A DNA stretch of 64,000 bases from Faecalibacterium prausnitzii (GTDB lineage: Bacteria; Bacillota; Clostridia; Oscillospirales; Ruminococcaceae): NCBI RefSeq assembly GCF_003287405.1, contig NZ_PRLD01000011.1:55808-119807 (forward strand), in the 5' to 3' direction. Below the pieces are notes generated by a model. The model was not told the DNA's origin, ran no database searches, and worked only from the letters and a program-made list of their open reading frames with translations. A program made the translations under genes and the position numbers. Within the stretch, counting starts at the first letter, position 1. Every line of letters starts with the position of its first letter. Shown piece after piece: positions 53,044 to 60,943 of this stretch.

Positions 53044-53979
53044 ATGAATATTACGGAATTGCGGTATCTGGTAGCCATCATGAAATGGGGGTCGGTGTCG
53101 GCGGCGGCAAAGCAGCTGTACGCGGCGCAGCCCAATGTCAGCAAGGCGCTGAAAAATCTGGAAGAGGAATACGGGGTGCGCATTTTCGAGCGCTCCTCCA
53201 CGGGCATGATCCCCACCGAGCAGGGCAAGCGGTTCATCGCGCAGGCGCAGCGGGTGCTGCAGCAGGTGGACGAGCTGAAGCAGGAGGCGCACCAGCAGCG
53301 CAGCTGCGCCGAGCTGCGGGTGGTGCTGACCCATGCCACCTACGCCTCCTATGCGGCGGTGGACTTTTTGCAGCAGGCAGCCCGCAGCGAGCAGCTGCGG
53401 GCACATATCCGGGAGAGCGGTGCCATTGAAGCCTTGGACTTTGTGCTGCGGCAGGGCTACCACATGGCGCTGCTGCGCTATGCCGCCGAGGACGAGGACT
53501 ACTACCTGCGCTACTGCCAGCGCCACGGTCTGCGGCAGGAGCCTATCATGGAGTTTTCCTATCTGCTGCTCACCAGTCAGGACAGCCCGCTGGCACAGCG
53601 TCAGGTGCAGAACCTTGACGAACTGAACGATTACATCGAGGTGCTGCACGGCGACACCCATCTGCCCGGGGACGAGAGCACCGCTTCCCGCTGGGAGGTG
53701 AACCCCAACCGCCGCATCCATGTGTACGAGCGGTGCAGCCAGTTCTCCATTTTGCAGAACCTGCCCACGGCCTATATGTGGTCGTCCCCCATGCCGCAGC
53801 GCGCGCTGGAGCAGTACCATCTGGCGCTGCACGGCTGCCCGGCACAGAAGCAGCAGATGCGGGACGTGCTGGTGTACCCGGAGCGGGAACCCCTGCAGCC
53901 GGAGGAGCAGCTGTTTGTGCAGCTGCTGCACAAGCAGGCGGATGCCACCATCAAGGACAGCGGGTGGAAGAAGATTTGA
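53044..53979 (+). CDS. LysR-type transcriptional regulator (1)
   Basis: A 311-aa LysR protein. The HTH domain covers 1-60 (MNITELRYLVAIMKWGSVSAAAKQLYAAQPNVSKALKNLEEEYG), with an effector domain behind it. Start ATG 53044 follows GGAGGGG. Its stop TGA lies inside the first bases of family III copy E. The target genes are unknown; the next gene is cstA, 568 bp downstream on the same strand. Confidence 0.9.
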   Translation: MNITELRYLVAIMKWGSVSAAAKQLYAAQPNVSKALKNLEEEYGVRIFERSSTGMIPTEQGKRFIAQAQRVLQQVDELKQEAHQQRSCAELRVVLTHATYASYAAVDFLQQAARSEQLRAHIRESGAIEALDFVLRQGYHMALLRYAAEDEDYYLRYCQRHGLRQEPIMEFSYLLLTSQDSPLAQRQVQNLDELNDYIEVLHGDTHLPGDESTASRWEVNPNRRIHVYERCSQFSILQNLPTAYMWSSPMPQRALEQYHLALHGCPAQKQQMRDVLVYPEREPLQPEEQLFVQLLHKQADATIKDSGWKKI

Positions 53980-54182
53980 AATGCGCACCGCGTCTTCCGG
54001 GTTGCGGCACCCAGCATCCGCATCGTGCCTTGGGTGGCACGCGCGTCTTGCTGGCCGCTGCCCCAACAACTCCTCCCTGTTTCCGCCGCAGGCGGCGGTC
54101 GTCGTTGTTGCAGCGGAAGAATTGTTTTTATTTTCGGGCTAGCGGAGCGTCTGCGGACGCTCTGCTAGCCCATTTTCACGGG
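53973..54182 (+). repeat. Family III structured repeat, copy E with 110-nt insertion
   Basis: It begins GATTTGAAATGCGCACCGCG over the LysR stop codon and resumes at GCAGCGGAAGAATTG (54110 on). The terminal hairpin pairs GGGCTAGCGGAGCGTC (54136-54151) with GACGCTCTGCTAGCCC (54156-54171) around TGCG, then ATTTTCACGGG. The loop between the halves is expanded by about 110 nt with hairpins of its own, such as GTGCC/GGCAC, CCGCC/GGCGG and CAACAAC/GTTGTTG. Confidence 0.8.
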
Positions 54183-54547
54183 TGCCCCGCCTGAGAGGGC
54201 GGATTTCCCTTCTTTTCGTCCCAAATTCCACGTTTTGGGGAGAAAATCGCAAACGATTAAGCAAAATGCACAAAAAGGCGGCGCAAAGTTTGGCGGGGAC
54301 GCTTTTGACCGTTCCTAGAAGAATGTTTTTGAGAAACAACAGAGAAAATTAAAACGAATTATCAATATAAAATGCAAGTTTGAATAAACAAACAAAATAA
54401 GCGGCCATATACTTTTTGATATGGGAACCATACCTAAAAAATATTAACACAATTATGAAAAAGGTGTTAACATGAAGCCAGAGATCGGTCATAGCCGCAG
54501 TATGGCATAAGCTGTCGGCGGCTGAAATTCAAAAGGAGGTTTCTGGT
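54183..54547 (+). promoter_or_regulatory. AT-rich leader of cstA with inverted repeats
   Basis: No gene is seen here. TTAACAC (54444-54450) and GTGTTAA (54464-54470) form an inverted repeat, and CCATATACTTTTTGATATGG lies at about 54405-54424. Both could be operators. RBS AAAGGAGG is at 54533-54540. The AT content is well above that of the surrounding DNA. No clean -35/-10 pair is assigned. Confidence 0.5.
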
Positions 54548-56050
54548 ATGATTAGTTTCTTACTGTGTCTGGCGCTCCTGATCGTAGGCTACTTTGTCTA
54601 TGGTAAGATCGTGGACAACACGTTCGGACCGGACGACCGCGAAACTCCTGCTGTGCGCATCAACGATGGCGTTGACTACGTTGTGATGCCCCAGTGGAAG
54701 CTGTTCCTCGTCCAGCTGCTGAACATTGCAGGTCTGGGCCCCATCTTTGGCGCACTGCAGGGTGCTCTGTGGGGTCCCGTGGTGTTCCTGTGGATCACCT
54801 TCGGCACCATCTTTGCCGGCGGCGTACATGACTACTTCTCCGGCATGATGAGCGAGCGCAACGACGGCGCTTCCATCGCTGAGGTCACCGGCCGCTATCT
54901 GGGCCCCGTGATGCAGAACATCATGCGTGTGTTCTCTGTGGTGCTGCTGATCATGGTCGGTACCGTGTTCGCTGTCGGCCCCGCAGGTCTGATCGTTACC
55001 CTGTGCAAGAACGGCGGTATGTCCGGTGTGATGACCACCACTCTGTTCTGGCTGATCATCATTCTGGTGTACTACTTCATCGCAACCTTTATCTCCATTG
55101 ATGCCATCATCGGTAAGATCTACCCCCTGTTCGGCATCTGCCTGATCATCATGGCTGTGGGCGTTATCTTTGGTATCTTTACTAACCCCGCTTACACCAT
55201 CCCCGAGATCTGGGCAAACTTCAGCAATATGCACCCCTCCAACACTCCTATCTGGAGCTTCATGTTCATCACCGTTGCCTGTGGTGCTATCTCCGGTTTC
55301 CACTCCACCCAGTCGCCTTTGATGGCTCGCTGCATGAAGAGTGAGAAGCAGGGTCACTTCGTATTCTACGGTGCAATGGTCAGCGAGGGCATCATCGCTC
55401 TGATTTGGGCTGCTGCCGGCTGCGCACTGTACACCATCACCGATGGCAAGATGGTCGGTCTGGCCGAGGCTCTGGCTGCCGGTCAGTCTGCCGCTATCTA
55501 CGACGTCTGTCTCAAGACCATGGGTAAGGTTGGCGTGGCACTGGCTATGATCGGTGTCGTTATCTGCCCCATCACCTCTGGTGATACCGCCTTCCGTTCC
55601 GCTCGTCTGACCTTGGCTGACTGGCTCAAGATCGATCAGGACAGCTACGCAAACCGCCTGAAGCTGTGCATCCCCGTGCTGGGCGTTGGTGCCTTCCTTG
55701 GCATCGGCAACGCACTGGGCTTCATCAACTACACCGTCATCTGGCGTTACTTCAGCTGGACCAACCAGACGCTGGCTATGATCGTCCTGTGGGCTGCTTC
55801 CATGTACCTGTTCAAGGAGAAGAAGAACTTCTGGATCACCGCCGTGCCTGCAACCTTCATGAGCGCTGTGTCCTGCACCTACTTCGTGCTGGCTCCCGAG
55901 TGCCTGGGCAAGATGATCAACACCTATGCGGACGGCAAGCTGGTGGCTTACAACACCGCTGTTGCTTACCCCATCGGCATCGTCTTTGCCATCGCAATGC
56001 TGGCTCTGTTCCTCCATGCTACCAAGAAGCATACTGCTTCTAAGGCATAA
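54548..56050 (+). CDS. cstA: Carbon starvation protein CstA-type transporter
   Basis: Peptide/pyruvate-type symporter of the CstA family, 500 aa, with about 14 hydrophobic helices. Family landmarks include YGKIVDNTFGPDDRETPA, GLGPIFGALQGALWGPVVFLWI and SGFHSTQSPLMARC. The length matches the short CstA/YjiY-like Gram-positive form. Codon use is strongly biased, suggesting high expression. RBS AAAGGAGG precedes ATG 54548. Confidence 0.94.
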   Translation: MISFLLCLALLIVGYFVYGKIVDNTFGPDDRETPAVRINDGVDYVVMPQWKLFLVQLLNIAGLGPIFGALQGALWGPVVFLWITFGTIFAGGVHDYFSGMMSERNDGASIAEVTGRYLGPVMQNIMRVFSVVLLIMVGTVFAVGPAGLIVTLCKNGGMSGVMTTTLFWLIIILVYYFIATFISIDAIIGKIYPLFGICLIIMAVGVIFGIFTNPAYTIPEIWANFSNMHPSNTPIWSFMFITVACGAISGFHSTQSPLMARCMKSEKQGHFVFYGAMVSEGIIALIWAAAGCALYTITDGKMVGLAEALAAGQSAAIYDVCLKTMGKVGVALAMIGVVICPITSGDTAFRSARLTLADWLKIDQDSYANRLKLCIPVLGVGAFLGIGNALGFINYTVIWRYFSWTNQTLAMIVLWAASMYLFKEKKNFWITAVPATFMSAVSCTYFVLAPECLGKMINTYADGKLVAYNTAVAYPIGIVFAIAMLALFLHATKKHTASKA

Positions 56051-56084
56051 GGAACTGACGGCTCCATATTTCCGTAAGTAACCT

Positions 56085-56128
56085 GCGCCCGCCGCTGCCT
56101 GACCGTACAGCGGCGGGCGCTGTTTTTT
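56085..56128 (+). terminator. Terminator after cstA
   Basis: GCGCCCGCCGCTG (56085-56097) pairs with CAGCGGCGGGCGC (56108-56120), then TGTTTTTT. Confidence 0.93.
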
Positions 56129-56155
56129 AAGCATTCAACGCAGCGCTTTCCCACC

Positions 56156-56318
56156 GCCGCAAAAAGCCGTCCCCTTGGGGAAGGTGGCACGGCGATAGCC
56201 GTGACGGAAGGGGTGGCCTTGCAAGCGGCTTTACGTTTTAGCTGGGAGCTTGTACCGTTGCTGAAGCCTTCCCCCAGCCGGGGGAAGGTGGCGCGCAGCG
56301 CCGGATGAGGGTGCGGGC
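56156..56318. repeat. Family I-like intergenic repeat, copy 9 (divergent)
   Basis: CCGTCCCCTTGGGGAAGGTGGCACGG with GATAGCC-type hairpins, then GGAAGGGGTGG, and later CCTTCCCCCAGCCGGGGGAAGGTGGCGCGCAGCGCC. The layout resembles family I but the ends are less conserved. It lies in the 410-bp cstA gap; nothing else is seen there apart from the terminator and a weak promoter (TTGCAA 56395, GAAAAT 56418). Confidence 0.6.
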
Positions 56319-56460
56319 AAGCAGCCGCTGCCGGTGCGCCCCCAACCGTCCGGGGAAAGCCATAACGCGAAATGTTTTTTGAAAAAATCAGGGCTTGCAA
56401 TTGCCCCCGTCCCGTGGGAAAATAGGGGCGTAGAATTTAAAGCAAAGAAGGGAACTACCC

Positions 56461-57477
56461 ATGATTTTCAAACCCGCACAGCTGGGCATGGCAAAGCTTG
56501 ACCCGCAGGAGCTGGAGGCAGACAAAAAAGCCTGCCGGAAGATCGGCCCCTGCGGTGTGGGCAAAAAGGCGCTGTACCTGAACAGCTTTTACATCGACCG
56601 CCGCTATTATTTGCCTTACGGCAGCATCACCCGGGTGTTCAAGCGGGTGGCTATGAGCTCCGGCGGTTTTTCCGGCAAGGGCGTGTTTGCCTCCATGGCC
56701 TATCTTGTGGTGGAGTACGATGGCGGCAAGCAGAAGCAGTGCAACTTCAAGGACGAGCGGGACGTGGACGCCCTGCTGGCAGTGCTTGCCAAGGAGCAGC
56801 CGCAGCTGCACCTGCTGAGCGCTGCCGGAGAGCAGGCGCTGGAGAAAAAGGCTGCAGAAAAGGCCGCCCGCAAGCTGCCGGAGCTTTCCGAGGACGCACA
56901 GCACAGCCTTACCGTGCTGCGCCGGGCAAAGGAGTATCTGGACGCAAAGCCGGAGCTTTCCGCCGAGCTGAGCGCTGCCCAGCGCCGCAAGCGTGCGCAG
57001 CTGCAAAGCAAGCCGGTGTACCGCTATGTGGCGCTGGCCATCTTTGTGCTGGGCGTTGCAGCTGCGGCCTACGGTCTGTATTCCGTGTTCAGCCACACCG
57101 GCAGCTACGGCGTGTACTTTGCGCTGTTCGGCTTTGCGGCCATCTTCCTGTTTTCCAGCTACAATATGCTGCCCACCGCCCACAATAACAACAATGCCAT
57201 CATGAAGCGTGCGGACAAGGCGGAAGCCGCCATGGCGGAGTATGTCAAGCACTACCCCCACGGCGCATTCCCGGTGGCAAGCTGGTACGCCCACCCCATC
57301 GTGCTCAAGCGGATGATGGACGCTATCGAGGAAGGCAACGCCGTCACCGTGCCGGAAGCACTGGATGCGGTGAAGGCGCGCCTGAAGAGCCTGAACGCGG
57401 ACGTGCAGGTGGAGCAGGAGGAATACGACGAGGTCGTGGTCATCAAGGCCCTGTTCCTCAACCACGATTATCAGTAA
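56461..57477 (+). CDS. Membrane protein of unknown function
   Basis: A 338-aa protein. The N-terminal 100 residues are soluble and beta-rich (GVGKKALYLNSFYIDRRYYLPYGSITRVFKRV), reminiscent of a PH-like fold. A basic helical segment rich in Ala/Lys/Glu covers about 115-185. Two transmembrane helices follow at about 190-240, then a soluble acidic tail. The ATG follows AAGAAGGG. I do not recognise a family. Family III copy F sits 13 bp after the stop. Confidence 0.75.
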   Translation: MIFKPAQLGMAKLDPQELEADKKACRKIGPCGVGKKALYLNSFYIDRRYYLPYGSITRVFKRVAMSSGGFSGKGVFASMAYLVVEYDGGKQKQCNFKDERDVDALLAVLAKEQPQLHLLSAAGEQALEKKAAEKAARKLPELSEDAQHSLTVLRRAKEYLDAKPELSAELSAAQRRKRAQLQSKPVYRYVALAIFVLGVAAAAYGLYSVFSHTGSYGVYFALFGFAAIFLFSSYNMLPTAHNNNNAIMKRADKAEAAMAEYVKHYPHGAFPVASWYAHPIVLKRMMDAIEEGNAVTVPEALDAVKARLKSLNADVQVEQEEYDEVVVIKALFLNHDYQ

Positions 57478-57490
57478 AACCTTGTGATGA

Positions 57491-57540
57491 CACAAAGCCG
57501 GACAGTCCGTAGACTGTCCGGCTTTGTGCTTTTTCACGGG
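57491..57540 (+). repeat. Family III repeat, copy F (terminator half)
   Basis: CACAAAGCCGGACAGTC (57491-57507) pairs perfectly with GACTGTCCGGCTTTGTG (57512-57528) around CGTA, followed by CTTTTTCACGGG. The 5' module seen in other copies is absent. It lies right behind the 56461 gene and acts as its terminator. Confidence 0.85.
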
Positions 57541-57551
57541 AAACTTTTCCG

Positions 57552-57657
57552 TTATACCAAAAGGCACCCCCTTGAGGGCCGACTTTCCCCGCGCCGGGGG
57601 AAGATGTCACCGCAGGTGACAAAAGGGGGAATCTGGCGCATTAGCGCCTGAGGGGGT
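57552..57657. repeat. Family I intergenic repeat, copy 10
   Basis: Contains CCCCGCGCCGGGG, GTCACCGCAGGTGAC and GGCGCATTAGCGCC. It ends CCTGAGGGGG directly at the stop of the minus-strand LysR gene. This is a half-length version of the family. Confidence 0.75.
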
Positions 57658-58575
57658 TTAAATCAGCGTCTCCATCAGCAGCGGGTCGTGGGGATGGGCG
57701 TACTTCTGCTTGGCGATCTCGATAAAGGACTGCACCTCCAGCCGGGGCGCGTGGCGCATGGCGGCGATCTCCACCGTCACCGGGGGAAAATCCAGCAGCG
57801 GCACCTTGACGATGCCCGGGATCACCGCCGTGGACAGGCAGGGCACGATGGACATGGCAGTGCCCATCTGGATCATGATCAGCGCACCCTCAAAGCTGGG
57901 AGAGATCTTGCTGCAATCCACCCCCACCTGCGCCAGCTGCTCCAGCGAGGGTCCCTGACAGGCGGACAGAAAGTTGTCGAACGCGCCGGAGGACACCACG
58001 CTCTGTCCTTTCAGGTCGGCCAGATGCAGCGCCCGCCGGTCGGCAAGGGGAGAGTTGGGGTTCATCAGCACATGATACCCCAGCGAGAACAGGGGCGTAA
58101 AGGAGATATCCCGGTCGCGGGAGTGCTCGGTGGCGTAGAAAAAGCCGATGTCCAGCTGCCCGGAGCGCAGCTGTTCCAGCGGGCGGCGGTTGTCCTGCGG
58201 CACAACGTCCACGCAGGCGTTGGGGAACTGGTGCTGGAACTCGGCAAGAATGCTGGAAAAAGTGCCGTAGTCGAACAGCTGCCGCAGACCCACCGTCAGG
58301 CGGGAGCGGTCGGCTTCCTGAATATCCTGCGCCTTTTTCAGCGCCTGCCTGCCAAAGCTGGTCATCTGCACCATGTCCAGATAAAAGGACTGCCCGGCGG
58401 CGGTCAGCTTGGTGCGGCGGGTGGTGCGCTCGAACAGGTGCAGCCCGGTCTCCTTTTCCAGCGCGTTGATCTGGTAGGTGATGGCGGGCTGGGTGGTGAA
58501 CAGCCGCTCGGCGGCGGCGCTGAAATTCAGCTCCTCCGCTACGGCAATAAAGCACTCTAACTGGTAAATCGTCAT
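57658..58575 (-). CDS. LysR-type transcriptional regulator (2)
   Basis: A 305-aa regulator. The HTH is MTIYQLECFIAVAEELNFSAAAERLFTTQPAITYQINALEKETG. The effector domain has the two-lobed layout (LDIGFFYAT; ALIMIQMGTAMSIVPCL). Start ATG 58575 follows AAGGAGG; the longer frame has no RBS. It is divergent from the flavoprotein reductase at 58800, which it probably controls (inference from the shared 224-bp intergenic region). Confidence 0.92.
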   Translation of the reverse strand: MTIYQLECFIAVAEELNFSAAAERLFTTQPAITYQINALEKETGLHLFERTTRRTKLTAAGQSFYLDMVQMTSFGRQALKKAQDIQEADRSRLTVGLRQLFDYGTFSSILAEFQHQFPNACVDVVPQDNRRPLEQLRSGQLDIGFFYATEHSRDRDISFTPLFSLGYHVLMNPNSPLADRRALHLADLKGQSVVSSGAFDNFLSACQGPSLEQLAQVGVDCSKISPSFEGALIMIQMGTAMSIVPCLSTAVIPGIVKVPLLDFPPVTVEIAAMRHAPRLEVQSFIEIAKQKYAHPHDPLLMETLI

Positions 58576-58615
58576 AGAACGGCGCGCCTCCTTGGGTAAA
58601 AAGATGGTCATCTTT

Positions 58616-58644
58616 ATTATACAGGATTGCTGACAGGCCGTAAA
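58616..58644 (-). promoter_or_regulatory. Promoter of LysR-type regulator (2)
   Basis: Minus-strand TTTACG (58639-58644), 17-bp spacer, TATAAT (58616-58621). Confidence 0.8.
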
Positions 58645-58693
58645 GAGAATCGATTTATAAAGAGATTTGATAAATGAGGATGCAAATTTGTAT

Positions 58694-58722
58694 TTCACAC
58701 TGGAACGAAACTTTGCTATAAT
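58694..58722 (+). promoter_or_regulatory. Promoter of the flavoprotein reductase gene
   Basis: TTCACA (58694-58699), 17-bp spacer, TATAAT (58717-58722) with TGC extension. It faces the LysR promoter, leaving about 50 bp for shared operators. Confidence 0.85.
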
Positions 58723-58799
58723 CGTATCAATGTTCAAAATGCACGAAGGAACAGGAAAAACGCAAAAAAGAAGAGAAAAGAAAAAGAAAGGCGAACCTT

Positions 58800-60713
58800 A
58801 TGGCTAAGATCTCTCGTCGCAACTTTATGCGCGGTGCCGCTGTGGGCACCATGGGCGCAGCTGCTGCCGGTCTGCTGACCGCCTGCGGCAACTCCGCTTC
58901 CAGCACCACCAGTGCTCCCGCTTCCTCCGCAGCTTCCTCTGCTGCTTCCTCCGCTGTGACCAAGCCCTCCTCCCCGGTAGACGGCAAGTACGTCACCAAG
59001 GCTATGGGTCACGAAAGCTGGGTGCACGTAGCTACCACCTTCTTTGACGGCAAGATCACTGCCTGTGAGGTGCTGTCTCACGAGGAGACCATCGGCATCG
59101 GCAACTACGCCTGCTCCCGCATCCCTGCCGCTATCGTAGAGCACCAGAGCGTCAACGTGCCCAACCTGCGCGGCTCCTCCATCACCTCCATGGCTGTCAA
59201 GGCAGCCGTGAAGGAAGCCATCGAGCTGGCCGGCTATAACGTGGACGACTTCTCCAAGGAAGTCACCATTGCAGCTTCCAACGAGGTCATCGAGGAAGAG
59301 GCTGATGTCGTCATCATGGGTGCCGGCACCTCCGGCCTGACCTGCGCCTGCCGCCTGCTGGAGGCCGGCTACAGCGTCATTCTGGTGGAGAAGCGCGATA
59401 TCCCCGGCGGCTCCATGTCCATGACCTACGGCGGCGTTGCCACCGCAGGCTCCAAGCTGCAGTACAACTACGATGTGGACGGCAGCTTCCGCAGCTCTGC
59501 CATGGGCACGCTGGAGGGCATGATGAACTTCTGGCAGACCATGGAGAAGTACCACCGCACCGAGTTCTTCAACGGTGAAATGCCCTACATGACCAAGCAG
59601 TACACTGTCGCCGGCGATCTGGTGGACTGGATGGCAGGCATCGGCATCGGCTTCAACACCATGGGCAACTACGAAAGCGCTACCCAGTACGGCGCTTCCA
59701 CCCCGTATCTGGCACCCGGCTGCTACGAGGGCGGCGCAGGCTACGCCATGATGTTCATGGCACAGCGCGTGGAAAAGTACGAGAAGGGCAAGATCATCTA
59801 CTCCACCAGCGTCACCGACCTGATCAAGGACGAGAGCGGCCGTGTTGTGGGCTTCCACGCCAAGGGCGAGAACGGCGCAAGCTATACCCTGCGCGGCAAG
59901 GCGGTCTGCCTTGCTTCCGGCGGCTTTGCCAAGAACCCCGAAATGCTGAAGAAGTACAGCCCCGACTACGCCGATTTCTTCTTCAACTGCGCTTCCAGCA
60001 TGACCGGCGAGGGCATCCAGATGGGTATCGACGCCGGCGGCTATGTGGAGTGCGAAAACCGCGCTCTGCCCGCCTTCCTGTCCAGCTACAAGAGCAAGTT
60101 CGAGCTGGCCTTCATCCACCAGTCTGCCCCCGGCATCATGGTCAACATCAAGGGCGACAACATCGGCAACATCGTCTCCGATAACCACTATACCATGGCT
60201 AAGGCAAAGCTGAACAAGGACAACGGCGACACCTTCTACTATGTGTTCGACGAGTCCTCTGCCGTCAAGCTGCGCGACAGCGAGTCCTACGGCTTCAACG
60301 GCTACGTTGCTATGTTCGAGAAGGGCGAGGCTGTGCACTACGACAGCGTGGAGAAGGCCTCCGAGGAGCTGAACCTGCCCAATCTGGCAGACGCCATCGA
60401 GGCAAACAACGCCGCCGCTCTGGCTGGCGAGCCCGATGAGTTCGGCCGCCGCAACTGCCCCTACATCGAGACCCGCGACGGTCTGTGGGCCATCCGTGTT
60501 GACCCCACCTTCTACCTGACCACCGCAGGTCTGGCCATCGACACCGATTGCCACGTCCTGACCGAGGACAAGAAGGCCATCCCCGGCCTGTACGCTGCCG
60601 GTGACGTCTGCGGCTCCATCGAGGAGAAGGACGCCAAGCAGTACGGCATGGGCTTCGACGCTGCTCTGACCTACGGCTACATCATGGGCGAGACCCTGAA
60701 GAAGGAGATCTGA
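58800..60713 (+). CDS. Exported FMN/FAD flavoprotein reductase (fumarate/urocanate reductase-like)
   Basis: A 637-aa protein. Twin-arginine signal SRRNFMRGA at residues 5-13 is followed by a lipobox LTAC with Cys29, so it should be exported and lipid-anchored. A Ser/Ala linker precedes an FMN-binding domain (about 60-150) with a flavinylation-like motif GSSITS (Thr129). The FAD-binding domain has GAGTSGL at 174-180 and a C-terminal GLYAAGDVCG. This is the layout of extracellular reductases that use an organic electron acceptor; fumarate, urocanate or another substrate cannot be decided. Confidence 0.9.
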   Translation: MAKISRRNFMRGAAVGTMGAAAAGLLTACGNSASSTTSAPASSAASSAASSAVTKPSSPVDGKYVTKAMGHESWVHVATTFFDGKITACEVLSHEETIGIGNYACSRIPAAIVEHQSVNVPNLRGSSITSMAVKAAVKEAIELAGYNVDDFSKEVTIAASNEVIEEEADVVIMGAGTSGLTCACRLLEAGYSVILVEKRDIPGGSMSMTYGGVATAGSKLQYNYDVDGSFRSSAMGTLEGMMNFWQTMEKYHRTEFFNGEMPYMTKQYTVAGDLVDWMAGIGIGFNTMGNYESATQYGASTPYLAPGCYEGGAGYAMMFMAQRVEKYEKGKIIYSTSVTDLIKDESGRVVGFHAKGENGASYTLRGKAVCLASGGFAKNPEMLKKYSPDYADFFFNCASSMTGEGIQMGIDAGGYVECENRALPAFLSSYKSKFELAFIHQSAPGIMVNIKGDNIGNIVSDNHYTMAKAKLNKDNGDTFYYVFDESSAVKLRDSESYGFNGYVAMFEKGEAVHYDSVEKASEELNLPNLADAIEANNAAALAGEPDEFGRRNCPYIETRDGLWAIRVDPTFYLTTAGLAIDTDCHVLTEDKKAIPGLYAAGDVCGSIEEKDAKQYGMGFDAALTYGYIMGETLKKEI

Positions 60714-60744
60714 GCTGCGCTCTGACCCCTGACCTATAAAAAGC

Positions 60745-60781
60745 AAAAGGCTGCTGCACAAAACCGTGCAGCAGCCTTTTT
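60745..60781 (+). terminator. Terminator after the flavoprotein gene
   Basis: AAAAGGCTGCTGCAC pairs with GTGCAGCAGCCTTTTT around AAAACC. It closely resembles the tRNA-Arg terminator at 62411-62456. Confidence 0.93.
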
Positions 60782-60828
60782 GCGTGGGAGAACAAGCGCG
60801 GCAAATGCAGTTTGCCTTTATGTCCCCT

Positions 60829-60940
60829 CCCGTGAAAAAAGGATACCGGAGTGTCCGCAGACGCTCCGGTATCCCGAAATTAAAAATAATTCTTCCACTG
60901 AATATGCGCAAAGCACACGCGGCGCGCATTCCAAATCGTC
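60829..60940 (-). repeat. Family III structured repeat, copy G (3' of MATE (3))
   Basis: On the minus strand it begins GACGATTTGGAATGCGC three bases after the MATE stop. ATGCGC pairs with GCGCAT. The terminal hairpin (60841-60855 with 60860-60874) has arms GGATACCGGAGTGTC and GACGCTCCGGTATCC on the plus strand and a TGCG loop on the minus, followed by TTTTTTCACGGG. This copy is close to the family consensus. Confidence 0.88.
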
Positions 60941-60943
60941 CCC

